Source: Rhodospirillales bacterium (GTDB lineage Bacteria > Pseudomonadota > Alphaproteobacteria > Rhodospirillales > JASLLV01). Taken from it: a stretch of DNA of 36,043 bases. The DNA is taken from NCBI GenBank assembly GCA_030746935.1, contig JASLLV010000006.1, forward strand, positions 1 through 36,043. The letters are read 5' to 3'. Below, piece after piece: positions 8,280-17,216 of the stretch; position 1 is the first letter of the stretch; each line of letters opens with the position of its first letter. The position numbers and the translations under genes were made by a program. The notes under the pieces are model-generated. The model saw nothing but the letters and a program-made list of their open reading frames with translations. It did not search any database and was not told where the DNA came from.

Positions 8280-9170
8280 TCAATCCGATGACGCCGGTAA
8301 GCTCCGATACCACGCGGCGACGGCGCGCCCCACATGGTCGGGCGAGTCCTCGGGCACGTAGTGCTTGCCGGGGACGTCGACCTCGCGCTGGTTGGGCCAC
8401 GACCGGCACGCCGCCAGCGCCTTGCCGGTGAGGATGGCGCCGGGCTCGGCCCGGACGAGGAGCTTGGGGACGCTTGCCCCGGCGAGCCAGCGGGCGTTGG
8501 CGTCGACGATCTCGGCCACGTCCGCCGGCGCGCCGTCGATGGGCAGCTCGCGCGGCCAGACGAGCGTCGGCCGCCGGGCCTCGCCGGGCTCCACGTAGGG
8601 GCGGCGGTAGGCCGCGAGATCGGCCTCACTCAGCGGATTCATCAGGGCGTTCGGCAACATGTCTTCGAGAAAGAAGTTCTCCTCCAACACCATTCTCTCG
8701 CCCTCGGGCGAGCGCAGGCGCTCGATCCTTGGCCGTGCTTCGGGCCGCCAGTCGGACCACTCGAAGGCGCGGACGATGGTCTCCATGTACGCGATGCCCC
8801 TGAGTGCGTCTGCGTGTCGGCGTGCCCAGTCGAAGCCCAGCGGTCCGCCTCAGTCGTGCAGGACCAGGGTGGCCGACCGCGCGAAGCCGATCGCGTCGAG
8901 AAACCCGTCGAGAAACCGTAAGTGCTCCACCAGTCGGTAGCGGCCGGGTCCCGAATCGGCCAGCTTGTCCGAATTCCCCATGCCGATCAGGTCGGGGGCG
9001 ACGCATCGTCCCGGCTCCGCCAGGTGCGGGATCACGTTGCGCCAAAGGTGCGAGGACGTAGGGTTGCCGTGCAGGAGCACGATCGGATCGCCGGCCCCGG
9101 CCTCGAGATAGGCCATGGCAAGCCCCTCGACGATTACGGATTTTCTCTCGATCGCCGGCGTCCCTGCCAT
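8280..9170 (-). pseudogene. Haloalkane dehalogenase (DhaA-like) with one in-frame TGA
   Basis: A single reading frame of 296 codons encodes a complete alpha/beta-hydrolase haloalkane dehalogenase, except that codon 107 is TGA (8850-8852). Upstream are the oxyanion/halide loop LLHGNPTSS and the nucleophile in VLHD (Asp106). Downstream, in the same frame, are GGPLGFDWARRHAD, the acid in AYMETIVR (Glu130) and the catalytic His in VPGKHYVPED. In the family the residue after the nucleophile is a halide-binding Trp (Asp106-Trp107 in Rhodococcus DhaA), so TGA is one base from TGG. The rest shows no decay. As read it would yield a 106-residue fragment, plus possibly a restart at ATG 8786. It may be a recent nonsense mutation, a sequencing error, or stop readthrough. 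It follows hyuB by 20 bases on the same strand. Confidence 0.88.
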
Positions 9171-9190
9171 CGCGTCCGAAGGGCGTTGCG

Positions 9191-10951
9191 TCAGCGGGAT
9201 TTGGCCGCACGCGATTTCGGTCGCGGCTTCCTTTGCGCCCGAAGCGTCCGCGTCCGGTGCGCGTCCACGGCGCCCTCGGGCGTCATCACGACGGCGTAAT
9301 CGCGCTTGGCGGCGGCGCGCGAGACCACGCCATTGGCCACGTCGTCTGCGACGCGTTCCGGCGCCCGACCAAGGGGATCACCGAGCCCGCCGCCGCCCGG
9401 GATATCGAGAACCAGTCGGTCGCCCGCCGCGATCGCTTGGCGGCCCTTGCCGCGAAGGGTCGCGCCGGCGGTCGTCGAAACCCGGCCCGCACCACCTTTA
9501 TGGCCGCCGCGGCGGCCGCGGGCCGGGTGCGCGATACGGTCGAACATCGCCGACAGCACGAACGGCGCGCCGTCGGCGTGGCCGATCTCCATCACCTGGC
9601 CCGTGCCGCCCCGCATCTCGCCGGCGCCGCCGGAATCGCATACGTATTCCTTGCGCCAAATCACGATGGGCGCGACGGTCTCGTTGACCTCGGCCGGCGT
9701 GCTGCGCACCCCGGACGGAAACGCCGTCGCCGACATCCCGTCCTTTCCCGGGCGTGCGCCGGTGCCGCCGGTATGGAAAAGCGCCACGGTGAAAGGTCGC
9801 GAATCCTTGGCGCCCGCGTCGCCCGAAATCCCGTGCCCGCCCATCAGGATCGGAACCCAGAGGCACGACGCCCCTTCCGCCGGGACCGCACCCCCGAGCG
9901 CCTGATCGAGGCACCCCAAGACCACGTCGGGAAGCATCTGGCCGATCACGTGGCGGGCGGCGACCGCCGACGGGTGCGGCGCATTCAGGATCGTACCTTC
10001 GGGCGCCGTGACCCGCACCGGCGCCAACGAGCCCGCGTTGTTGGGGATCCGCGCGCCGACGACGCAGCGCACACCGAACGAGGCGTAGGCCTGGGTGTAG
10101 GTGATGGGTACGTTGATCCCGTAGCCCGAGACCCCGGACGTGCCGGCGAAGTCGATGTCGATATGATCGCCCGCCACCGTCATGGCGGCGACCAGATCGA
10201 CGTCGCTATCGTAGCCGTCGATGCGCATGCGGTTCTGGTACGTCCCGGGCGGCACCTTCCGGATCTCATCGATCATTGCGGCCCGCGATTGGGCGATGAT
10301 GGAATCCGCGAGGCGGTCCAGCGAATCGAGCTCGAACTCCGCCATCATCTCGACCAGGCGCTTGCAACCCATGTCGTTGCAGGCGGCCAGCGAGTACAAG
10401 TCCCCTTCCACCTGCACCGGCTCGCGCACGTTGGCGGCGACGATGTCCAGGAGCGTCCGGTTGATCACGCCACCCTCGGCGAGCGGCATGATCGGGACGT
10501 TGAGCCCTTCTTCGAACACCTGGCGACCGTCGGGGCCGAAGCCCACGCCGCCGATGTCGACGACGTGACAGGTGGCGGCCAACAGCGCCACGACGCGACC
10601 CTTGTGGAAGGCCGGCGTCACCACCGTGAAGTCGTTCAGGTGCCCGGTCCCGAGCCACGGGTCGTTGGTGAGGTACACGTCGCCTTCGTTCATGGTCGAG
10701 GGCGGAAACTTGGCGCGGAAGTGGTTGACCGACGCCGCCATGGCGTTGACGTGGCCAGGCGTTCCGGTCACCGCCTGGGCCAGCATCCGGCCGCCTAAGT
10801 CGAAGACCCCGGCCGACAGGTCGCCGCACTCGCGGACCGCGGTCGAGAACGCGGTCCGGACCAGGGTCTGGGCCTGCTCCTCGACCACCGCGATCAGGCG
10901 GTTCCACATAAGCTGAGTGTGGATCAGCTCTAAATCCGAGTTCCGTTTCAT
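9191..10951 (-). CDS. hyuB: Hydantoinase B / 5-oxoprolinase beta-type subunit
   Basis: A 586-residue protein with the HyuB signature EGDVYLTNDPWLGTGHLNDF (about residues 91-110), a His-rich follow-up (ATCHVVDIGGVG) and the C-terminal glycine-rich segment DRLVLDIPGGGGLGDPLGRA. HyuA and HyuB together hydrolyse cyclic amides such as hydantoins or 5-oxoproline with ATP; related acetone-carboxylase-like enzymes also exist. It starts at ATG 10951, only three bases after the HyuA stop codon, indicating translational coupling. The substrate class (hydantoin or 5-oxoproline) cannot be assigned from sequence. A basic C-terminal tail rich in Arg, Lys and Ala ends the protein. Confidence 0.92.
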   Translation of the reverse strand: MKRNSDLELIHTQLMWNRLIAVVEEQAQTLVRTAFSTAVRECGDLSAGVFDLGGRMLAQAVTGTPGHVNAMAASVNHFRAKFPPSTMNEGDVYLTNDPWLGTGHLNDFTVVTPAFHKGRVVALLAATCHVVDIGGVGFGPDGRQVFEEGLNVPIMPLAEGGVINRTLLDIVAANVREPVQVEGDLYSLAACNDMGCKRLVEMMAEFELDSLDRLADSIIAQSRAAMIDEIRKVPPGTYQNRMRIDGYDSDVDLVAAMTVAGDHIDIDFAGTSGVSGYGINVPITYTQAYASFGVRCVVGARIPNNAGSLAPVRVTAPEGTILNAPHPSAVAARHVIGQMLPDVVLGCLDQALGGAVPAEGASCLWVPILMGGHGISGDAGAKDSRPFTVALFHTGGTGARPGKDGMSATAFPSGVRSTPAEVNETVAPIVIWRKEYVCDSGGAGEMRGGTGQVMEIGHADGAPFVLSAMFDRIAHPARGRRGGHKGGAGRVSTTAGATLRGKGRQAIAAGDRLVLDIPGGGGLGDPLGRAPERVADDVANGVVSRAAAKRDYAVVMTPEGAVDAHRTRTLRAQRKPRPKSRAAKSR

Positions 10952-10954
10952 GGC

Positions 10955-13060
10955 TCAGCGGCCTCCTTGCGTCGCCATCTTCCGCGTCAGAACAATGTAG
11001 CCGAGCGCGTTGATCTGCGCATTGAAAGAGGCGGGCACCACGGTGGTCGTCTGGTCTTCGGCGATCAGCGCCGGGCCGCGAATTCGCGCACCGGGCTTCA
11101 AGTCCTCGCGCCAAAAGACCGGCGCGTCTGCGTAATCGGCGCGGCTCGCCTCGAACAAAGGGCGCACGCTCCGGGCTTCCGGGTTCTTGCGACGAGCCCG
11201 CGCCCGGCCCACCGGCGCTCGCTCGGGCACGATCGAGCGGATGGTCAACGTCCAGCTCAGCGCCGCGACGTCGAGGCCGGGAATGGTGCGCCCGCAAAGG
11301 GTCTCGTAGGTCTCGTCGAAGGCGCGGCGCAGCGTCGCCACGTCGTCGACGCGAAGTTTTCGCACCGGCAGCGCGACCTCGATCTCGTGGCCTTGGCCGA
11401 TATAGCGCATGTAGGCGGACCGCGATTCGTCCAACGCGCCGCGTGGCGCCGCCTGGCGGACCACGTGAAGCGCTTCGGCATGCATCTCGCGATGGAGGGC
11501 GTTGACCGGCGCGGCCGCGAATTCCGAAAGCCGCAAGTGGCGGCTGCGCACCACCTCGTAGGACACCGGGGCGCGCAGGAAACCGATCGCGGCACCGACG
11601 CCGGCGCCGGTGGGCACGACAATCGTGTCGATCCCGAGCTTGTCGGCGAGGCGCGGCGCATGCAGCGGCGCCGCACCCCCGTAAGCCACCAACGCCCGGC
11701 CCGCGGCCGAGCGGCCCCACTCGATGGCGTGTACCCGGGCCGCGTTGGCCATGTTTTCGTCCACCACCTCGCTGACGGCGAAGGCGGCAAGCGGCTCGGA
11801 AAGGTTCAGCGACGCCCCGATTGTGCCGGCGAGCGCCGCGCCCGCGCGTTCGGGCGCCAGCTTGACCGCGCCGCCGGCAAAGCGCGCCGTGTCCAGCCGC
11901 CCGAGCACCAGATCGGCGTCGGTCACCGTCGCGAGCTCGCCGCCGCGATCGTAACAAGCCGGCCCCGGCTCGGCGCCCGCGCTTTCGGGCCCCACGGCCA
12001 CGCGCCGAAGCGTGTCCACGTCGGCGATAGACCCGCCGCCGGCGCCGATCTCGACCATCTCGATCGCCGGGATGCGAAGCGGCAGGCCGCTTCCCTTTAA
12101 GAACCGGTAGACCCGGCCCACTTCGAAGGCGCGCGTGGTCAAGGGCTCGGCGCCGTCGATCAGGCAGACCTTGGCCGTGGTGCCGCCCATGTCGAACGAG
12201 AGGACGCGTGCCAGCCCGCATTCGGCGGCGATCTGGCCAGCCAGGATCGCGCCGCCGGCCGGTCCCGATTCGACGAGGCGAACGGGAAAGCGCATAGCGG
12301 TCTCGAGGGTCGCCAGCCCGCCCGACGACGTCATCAGCAGGAACGGCGCCTTGATTCCGATGGTGCGCAGTTTCACGTCCAGCGCTTTCAGATACCTCGC
12401 CATCAGGGGCTGGACGTAGGCGTTGGCGCAGGTGGTGGACTGACGCTCGTACTCGCGGATCTCGGGGCAGACGGCGGACGCAAGCGAGATGTTCAAATTG
12501 GGGTAAGCGGCGGCGATGATCTCGGCGATCCGGCGCTCGTGGCGGTCGTCCACGTAGGCGTGGATCAGGCCGATGGCGACGCTCTCGATCCCTTCCGCTT
12601 TGATGCCAGGAACGAGCGCCGCGACCGAATCCTCGTCGAGCGGAATCAGGACCCGGCCCTGGGCGTCGAGGCGCTCGCGCACCGGCCAGCGGAGCCTTCG
12701 CGGCACCAGCGGGGCGGGGCGGTCGATCAGGATATCGTACTGCTCGAAGCGGTTCTCGTGCGCCATCTCCAAGGAATCGCGGAACCCCTCGGTCACGATC
12801 AGCGCGGTTTTTGCGCCTTTGCGCTCGATCAGCGCGTTGGTCGCCAGCGTCGTCCCGTGGACGACAAGCTCGATCCGTTCGGGGGCGAGACTGGCGCTGG
12901 CGAGCACCTTGTCGATCCCCTCAAGGACGCCGCGCTCGGGTGCCTGCGCCGTGGTCAGCACCTTGGCGGTGGTCAGGCGCTCGCCGACCGCCGCCACCAC
13001 GTCGGTAAAGGTGCCGCCGATGTCGACGGCGAGGCGGACGGATTCCTTTTTTTCTGCCAA
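10955..13060 (-). CDS. hyuA: Hydantoinase A / 5-oxoprolinase alpha-type subunit (ATPase)
   Basis: A 701-residue protein with the N-terminal ASKHA-like ATPase motif VDIGGTFTDVVA (about residues 13-24), VVHGTTLATNALIERKGAK and MGGTTAKVCLI in the middle, and GAGGGSIADVD after it. This is the complete HyuA domain order (Hydant_A_N then Hydantoinase_A). It provides ATP-dependent activation of the cyclic amide; HyuB follows three bases downstream. The only in-frame start at the expected place is TTG at 13060, preceded by GAGGGC. A run of seven A bases sits within the first five codons, a possible slippage site. The middle gene of a minus-strand series beginning with N-formylglutamate amidohydrolase. 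Confidence 0.92.
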   Translation of the reverse strand: MAEKKESVRLAVDIGGTFTDVVAAVGERLTTAKVLTTAQAPERGVLEGIDKVLASASLAPERIELVVHGTTLATNALIERKGAKTALIVTEGFRDSLEMAHENRFEQYDILIDRPAPLVPRRLRWPVRERLDAQGRVLIPLDEDSVAALVPGIKAEGIESVAIGLIHAYVDDRHERRIAEIIAAAYPNLNISLASAVCPEIREYERQSTTCANAYVQPLMARYLKALDVKLRTIGIKAPFLLMTSSGGLATLETAMRFPVRLVESGPAGGAILAGQIAAECGLARVLSFDMGGTTAKVCLIDGAEPLTTRAFEVGRVYRFLKGSGLPLRIPAIEMVEIGAGGGSIADVDTLRRVAVGPESAGAEPGPACYDRGGELATVTDADLVLGRLDTARFAGGAVKLAPERAGAALAGTIGASLNLSEPLAAFAVSEVVDENMANAARVHAIEWGRSAAGRALVAYGGAAPLHAPRLADKLGIDTIVVPTGAGVGAAIGFLRAPVSYEVVRSRHLRLSEFAAAPVNALHREMHAEALHVVRQAAPRGALDESRSAYMRYIGQGHEIEVALPVRKLRVDDVATLRRAFDETYETLCGRTIPGLDVAALSWTLTIRSIVPERAPVGRARARRKNPEARSVRPLFEASRADYADAPVFWREDLKPGARIRGPALIAEDQTTTVVPASFNAQINALGYIVLTRKMATQGGR

Positions 13061-13123
13061 GGCTGCCCTCGCTGGGACGCAGGTATCAGGCGGGCGGGAT
13101 GGGACGGCGCCGGGGGCTAGAGC

Positions 13124-13143
13124 GGATCGCGCTCAAGCGATCC
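13124..13143. repeat. Inverted repeat between quinone oxidoreductase and hyuA
   Basis: GGATCGC-gctcaa-GCGATCC, a perfect 7-bp stem with a 6-base loop, in the 102-base gap. The CTAGAGCGGATC context around it resembles dispersed palindromic elements common in alphaproteobacterial genomes (recall, not searched). It may act as a processing or attenuation hairpin inside the operon; no T-run follows. Confidence 0.4.
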
Positions 13144-13165
13144 CGACCGACCGCGATCTGGGCTA
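13139..13165 (-). repeat. 27-base dispersed repeat, copy A
   Basis: On the minus strand this matches the plus strand at 18432-18458 in 25 of 27 bases, with core AGATCGCGGTCGGTCGG. It overlaps the TAG stop codon of the quinone oxidoreductase gene and runs into the inverted repeat at 13124-13143. Function unknown. Confidence 0.5.
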
Positions 13166-14143
13166 ATCGATGGTGAGCACGATCTTTCCGAAGTTCTCAT
13201 TCCTCTCCAGCATGGCGTGCGCCTCGCTCACCTGCTCGAGCGGGAAGGTGGCGTGCACGATCGGCTTGATGGCGCCGCTTTCGAGCGCCGGCAGCCATCG
13301 GGCGCGGAACCGCTTGATGAGCGCGCGCTTCTCGTTCACGGACTGGGCACGGAGCGTGAAGCCCAGGATGCGGAGGCGCTTCCGCATCATGACGTTCATT
13401 TGAAAGCTGTCGATGTTTCCGCCCATGGTTCCGACCATGATCAGGCGCCCCCGCACTTTGAGCAGCGCAAGGTTGCGCATGAACGCGCCGGCGCCGACGA
13501 AGTCCTCGATCACGTCGACGCCTTTGCCCTTCGACTGGTTGAACGCCATCTCGACGAAGTCATGGGTCTTGTAATTCCAGCCCGCGTCCGCCCCCAGCGC
13601 CAAAAGGCGTTCGACCTTGCCGATGTCGCCGGCCGTGAAATAGACGGTGGACCCTTGATGCTTGGCCATCTGGATCGCGGCGGTACCAACCCCGCTGCCG
13701 CCGGCGTGCACCAACAGCGTCTCGCGTTTTTTGAGCTCGCCGAGCCCGAAGACGGTCTCCTGGGCGGTCAGGAACACTTCGATCACTGCGGCGCCTTCGG
13801 CGAAGCTCCAGCCCGCGGGCATCGGAACGGCGAGGCCCCGGTCCATGCGCGCGTACTCCGCATAGGCGCCCTCGGCCACCAGCCCCATGACCTTATCGCC
13901 CGGCTTCCACTCGTCCACGTTGGCGCCGACCGAGTCGACCTCACCGGCGAGCTCGAGGCCGAGGATGTTGCCGACGCCGGGAGGCATTGGATACTGGCCC
14001 TGCCGCTGGATCGCGTCGGCGCGGTTGATGCCGGCGGCGCGCACCCGCACCAAGATGTCTTCCGGCCCGGGCGCAGGCTTCGGCGTATCCGCGATCAGCA
14101 TGACCTCGGGCCCGCCGTACGTGGGTATCGTCACGGTGCGCAT
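13163..14143 (-). CDS. Zinc-free MDR-family NAD(P)H:quinone oxidoreductase
   Basis: A 326-residue medium-chain reductase. It has the N-terminal GroES-like domain (AGINRADAIQRQGQYPMPPG, GLELAGEVDSVG), the cofactor motif HAGGSGVGTAAIQMAK, and the C-terminal RLRILGFTLRAQSVNEK typical of the PIG3/zeta-crystallin quinone oxidoreductase group; the zinc ligands of alcohol dehydrogenases are absent. It would reduce quinones or alpha,beta-unsaturated carbonyls with NADPH. ATG 14143 follows a GGAGAG ribosome site; the open frame extends about 330 codons further upstream, but there it only shadows the N-formylglutamate amidohydrolase gene. Located between that gene and hyuA on the same strand. Confidence 0.93.
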   Translation of the reverse strand: MRTVTIPTYGGPEVMLIADTPKPAPGPEDILVRVRAAGINRADAIQRQGQYPMPPGVGNILGLELAGEVDSVGANVDEWKPGDKVMGLVAEGAYAEYARMDRGLAVPMPAGWSFAEGAAVIEVFLTAQETVFGLGELKKRETLLVHAGGSGVGTAAIQMAKHQGSTVYFTAGDIGKVERLLALGADAGWNYKTHDFVEMAFNQSKGKGVDVIEDFVGAGAFMRNLALLKVRGRLIMVGTMGGNIDSFQMNVMMRKRLRILGFTLRAQSVNEKRALIKRFRARWLPALESGAIKPIVHATFPLEQVSEAHAMLERNENFGKIVLTID

Positions 14144-14184
14144 CGTTCTCTCCTCGCTCGCCCGCTCGCGCGCGAACGCCCCGA

Positions 14185-15042
14185 TTAGGTCCGCGTCGCG
14201 TATTCGCAGATTGCCTCGATCATGCGGGTGATGTTGGCCTTGAGATCGGCGTAGCCGTCGTGCGGCACCAACGTCTCTTCGTCCATATAAAGGGTGCGGT
14301 TGATCTCGATCTGGATGCTGTGGCGCTCGCTCGCGGGATCGGAATAGGCTCGCACCAGCTCGACGCCTTTGAAGGGATCGTTGAGCTTCACCTCGTAACC
14401 CAGGCTTGCGAGAACGTCGCGCACAAAGGCGGTGAATGCGGGATCGCAGGTTGTGCCGTCGCGGTCGCCGAGAATGAAGTCGGCCCGGTGAATGCCGGCC
14501 TTGCCTTCCGGAGAATTGGGGGCGCTGATCGAGGTGGTGGAGTGGCAGTTCACGTGCCAAAGCCGGCCGTGGCGCGCGTACACTTCGTCGAGCGCCTCCT
14601 TCAGCGTCGTGTGATAGGGCTTGTAGAACGTCTCGACCCGGTTCTTGACCTCGTCGACGCCGAGCTTGCGGTCGTACATGGGAATCGCGCCGTCGCAGAT
14701 GTTCCAGATCAGGCCGTGTCCCATGCGCGTCTTTTGGCCCGGCGCCAGCGGCTCCGGCCACTCGCCGTCGAGGATGTTGGGGTCCAGATCCTCGAGCGAG
14801 CGGTTGGGATCGATGTACGAGCGCGGGAACAGCGCTCCCAGTAGATGCGCACCCTTGGCCGGGGCGTGTTCGTAGATGTCTTCGACGAAGGTATCCTCGG
14901 CCTTGCGCAGCCGCGCCATCGGCGCGACGTGCCCGAAATCGTCGGGGTAGTGCGTGCCGCTGTGGGGCGAATCGAAGACCACCGGAATCTCGTTTCCGAT
15001 CGGGTCCCGTTTGACGAGCACGCGGTCGATTGTCTTGGCCAT
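14185..15042 (-). CDS. N-formylglutamate amidohydrolase family enzyme
   Basis: A 285-residue protein with the family motif VVFDSPHSGTHYPDDF near the N terminus, then FPRSYIDPNRSLEDLDP, HVNCHSTTS and ERHSIQIEINRTLYMDE. These hold the His, Glu and Arg residues conserved in FGase/HutG-type enzymes, which hydrolyse N-formyl-L-glutamate to glutamate and formate, normally in histidine degradation. No hut genes are present, so a broader N-acyl-amino-acid hydrolase role is possible. ATG 15042 was chosen because the family homology begins right after it; the open frame upstream to 15243 is in the divergent promoter region. It appears to head the series that includes quinone oxidoreductase and hyuAB. 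Confidence 0.9.
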   Translation of the reverse strand: MAKTIDRVLVKRDPIGNEIPVVFDSPHSGTHYPDDFGHVAPMARLRKAEDTFVEDIYEHAPAKGAHLLGALFPRSYIDPNRSLEDLDPNILDGEWPEPLAPGQKTRMGHGLIWNICDGAIPMYDRKLGVDEVKNRVETFYKPYHTTLKEALDEVYARHGRLWHVNCHSTTSISAPNSPEGKAGIHRADFILGDRDGTTCDPAFTAFVRDVLASLGYEVKLNDPFKGVELVRAYSDPASERHSIQIEINRTLYMDEETLVPHDGYADLKANITRMIEAICEYATRT

Positions 15043-15208
15043 AAGGGGGTCTCTTTGGTTGCGCACCGATACGAGGCCCCGATTTTGTGCCCGAATTCCG
15101 GGCTTGCGTCCAGCCGCGAACGACCGCGCCGGCGCCGCCGGGCATTGCGCGTCCGCCGCGATTCCGGGTACCACGAGGCAGGCAAACGAAATCGCAAACG
15201 GCGCAACA

Positions 15209-16624
15209 ATGACGGATTGGCTCGATCGGCCGCTCGCAGGCATCGCCGCCGGCTTGCGCGCCCGCGAAGTAACTTCAGACGCGCTCTTGGACGCGGCCTG
15301 CGCCCGGCACGCGCGATGGGAATCGGAACTCGCGGCCTATATCCACTTCGACGAGGAAGCCGCGCGTCGGGCGGCCGCCAAGGCCGATGCGGCCTTCGCC
15401 TCGGGTGCCGATCACGGCCCCCTTCAGGGAATCCCGATCTCGGTCAAGGATCTTTACGGGGTCGTCGGAATGCCGACCTACGCGGGATCCCGGCGCCGCC
15501 TGCCCGGGCGCTGGGAAACGGAAGGCCCGCTCGTCGCCGCGCTGTGCGACCAGAGCGCGGTGATCGTCGGCAAGACCCACATGGTGGAGTTCGCCTTCGG
15601 CGGGCTTGGCGTCAACGCCCACTGGGGCACGCCGCGAAACCCCTGGGACGCGAAGCGCTACCGGGTGCCGGGGGGATCGAGCTCGGGCGCCGCCGTGAGC
15701 CTTGCCGAGGGTTCGGCGCTCATCGCGCTCGGCTCGGATACTGCGGGCTCGATTCGGGTGCCTGCGTCGATGACCGGGTGCGTCGGTCTCAAGCCTACGG
15801 CCGGGCGCTGGCCGCTCGACGGCATCGTGCCTTTGAGCCCGACGTTCGACACGCCCGGCTATCTTGCGCGCACGCTCGCTGATTACGCCTTCACCTTTCC
15901 GGGACTCGACGCGTTCTGTCGCGGCGTGCCCGCGCCCGAGCCCTTGCCCGCGGTCGCGCTTGGCGACGTCCGCCTCGGGATCGCCGACGATTTCTTCTGG
16001 GACGACTGCGCGCCCGGAATCGCAGAAGCGGTCGAGGACGCCGTCGGCGAGCTTTGCGCCGCCGGCGCGCATCGCGCACCGTTCCGCCTGGAAGAAGCGG
16101 CAGACGCGTACGCGATCTTCAGGGCGGGCGGCCTTGCGGCCGCCGAGTTCAACGCCTTCCTAAAGGCGGAGCTTCCGGACCGCTTCGACGACCTCGATGC
16201 GGTCGTGGCGGCGCGCATGGCGGACGTGGACCAGATGCCGGCGCACGAATACGCCCGGCGACGGACACGGTTTGCGGCGCTAACCGCCGCCGCCAACGCA
16301 CGCTTCGCCGGCGTTGACGCGATCGTGTTTCCCAGTAGCGCAGTCTCGCCGCCGACCGTCGACGAGATTCGGGACCCGGAAGCCTATCGCGAGAACAATA
16401 TGGGGGCGCTGCGCAACACTTCGATCGCGAACCTGCTTGGGCTTTGCGCGATCACCTTGCCGGTGGGACGCGATCGCCTCGGCCTTCCGGTCGGGCTCCA
16501 ACTGATGGCCGCAGGCGGCGACGACGCGCAGCTCGTGGCGCTGGCGCTCGCGGCCGAGCGGGTTCTCGGCACGGCGGAGGTGCGCATCGGCCCGCCGCCG
16601 CTCGGCGCCTCCGCGGGTCTGTGA
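15209..16624 (+). CDS. Amidase (amidase-signature family)
   Basis: A 471-residue amidase-signature enzyme. The Ser-cisSer-Lys triad is visible: lysine in GIPISVKDLYG (about residue 79), the cis-serine region in VPGGSSSGAAVSLAEG, and the nucleophile serine in GSDTAGSIRVPAS. The family hydrolyses linear amides to acid and ammonia (amidases, GatA-like and allophanate or biuret hydrolases). No GatB/GatC lies nearby, which favours a catabolic amidase. ATG 15209 lies at the beginning of family homology; the longer open frame from 14954 overlaps the divergent N-formylglutamate amidohydrolase gene and is unlikely. It converges on the anti-sigma gene with only four bases between stop codons. Confidence 0.93.
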   Translation: MTDWLDRPLAGIAAGLRAREVTSDALLDAACARHARWESELAAYIHFDEEAARRAAAKADAAFASGADHGPLQGIPISVKDLYGVVGMPTYAGSRRRLPGRWETEGPLVAALCDQSAVIVGKTHMVEFAFGGLGVNAHWGTPRNPWDAKRYRVPGGSSSGAAVSLAEGSALIALGSDTAGSIRVPASMTGCVGLKPTAGRWPLDGIVPLSPTFDTPGYLARTLADYAFTFPGLDAFCRGVPAPEPLPAVALGDVRLGIADDFFWDDCAPGIAEAVEDAVGELCAAGAHRAPFRLEEAADAYAIFRAGGLAAAEFNAFLKAELPDRFDDLDAVVAARMADVDQMPAHEYARRRTRFAALTAAANARFAGVDAIVFPSSAVSPPTVDEIRDPEAYRENNMGALRNTSIANLLGLCAITLPVGRDRLGLPVGLQLMAAGGDDAQLVALALAAERVLGTAEVRIGPPPLGASAGL

Positions 16625-16628
16625 AGGC

Positions 16629-17216
16629 TTATTCGAGGCGCAAATCCGCCACGGACACTTCGACGCCTGCGAACGGCGCGCTCTCGGTCGCGAGCGCATC
16701 GATCAGGCTGAGGCCGAGCGTGCCGTCCGCATCCGCGTCGGCGGCGTCAGCAAAACCGTCGACGGGAAGATCCGCGACCGGAATCTCGGCTTCGAAGGCG
16801 GATGCAGGCGCGGTCGGAGTCGCGAGGTCCGCTCCGCCACCGTCGTTGCTGCCGCGCGGAATGGCAAGGCCGATGGCGACGCCTACGAGCCCCACCAAAA
16901 GAACCGCCGCGATTCGGGTCAACGCCGCGAACCCCGATCGGCGAATCGCCGAAGCGGCCTCGGGCTTGCGCGGGGGAAGGCCGCGGATCCTTTCGGCGAA
17001 AGCGGCGTCGAGCGGCGGCGGAACGGCCGAATCGAGGACCGAATCCAGGTGCTCGGCGGCGGCGTGGATTCGCTTCGCGTCCGCGGAACGCGCCAGCAGC
17101 TTAGACGCCGGCGCCCTTTCCTCGGCCGGCCAGCGGTCCGGCGACGCGCCGTAGGCGTCGAGGATCGCCTGAAACCGATCGAAGTCGAGTTCAGTGCCGT
17201 TTTCGTTTTCGCCCAT
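16629..17216 (-). CDS. Probable membrane-anchored anti-sigma factor
   Basis: A 195-residue protein with an N-terminal soluble part (about 1-100, with ILDAYGASPDRWPAEERA near the start), one hydrophobic helix (IAAVLLVGLVGVAIGLAIP, about 111-129) and an acidic, Ala/Asp-rich C-terminal tail. No zinc-binding HxxxCxxC motif of ZAS-type anti-sigma factors is visible. The assignment rests mainly on context: its ATG shares one base with the TGA of the sigma gene (TGATG, 17214-17218), so translation is coupled. The expected role is to hold the sigma factor at the membrane until a periplasmic signal arrives (inference). Confidence 0.7.
   Translation of the reverse strand: MGENENGTELDFDRFQAILDAYGASPDRWPAEERAPASKLLARSADAKRIHAAAEHLDSVLDSAVPPPLDAAFAERIRGLPPRKPEAASAIRRSGFAALTRIAAVLLVGLVGVAIGLAIPRGSNDGGGADLATPTAPASAFEAEIPVADLPVDGFADAADADADGTLGLSLIDALATESAPFAGVEVSVADLRLE

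Noticed and set aside
8850-8852. Selenocysteine insertion at the TGA of the dehalogenase
   Set aside because: The family has Trp here, not Cys or Sec, and no selenocysteine genes are seen; a TGG to TGA change is simpler.
10266-12221. A 651-codon open frame on the minus strand
   Set aside because: It overlaps hyuA and hyuB in another frame and is Arg-rich with no domain; hyuA and hyuB have clear family motifs.
14144-15145. N-terminal extension of the quinone oxidoreductase frame
   Set aside because: It overlaps the N-formylglutamate amidohydrolase gene out of frame; the MDR homology and a GGAGAG site start at ATG 14143.
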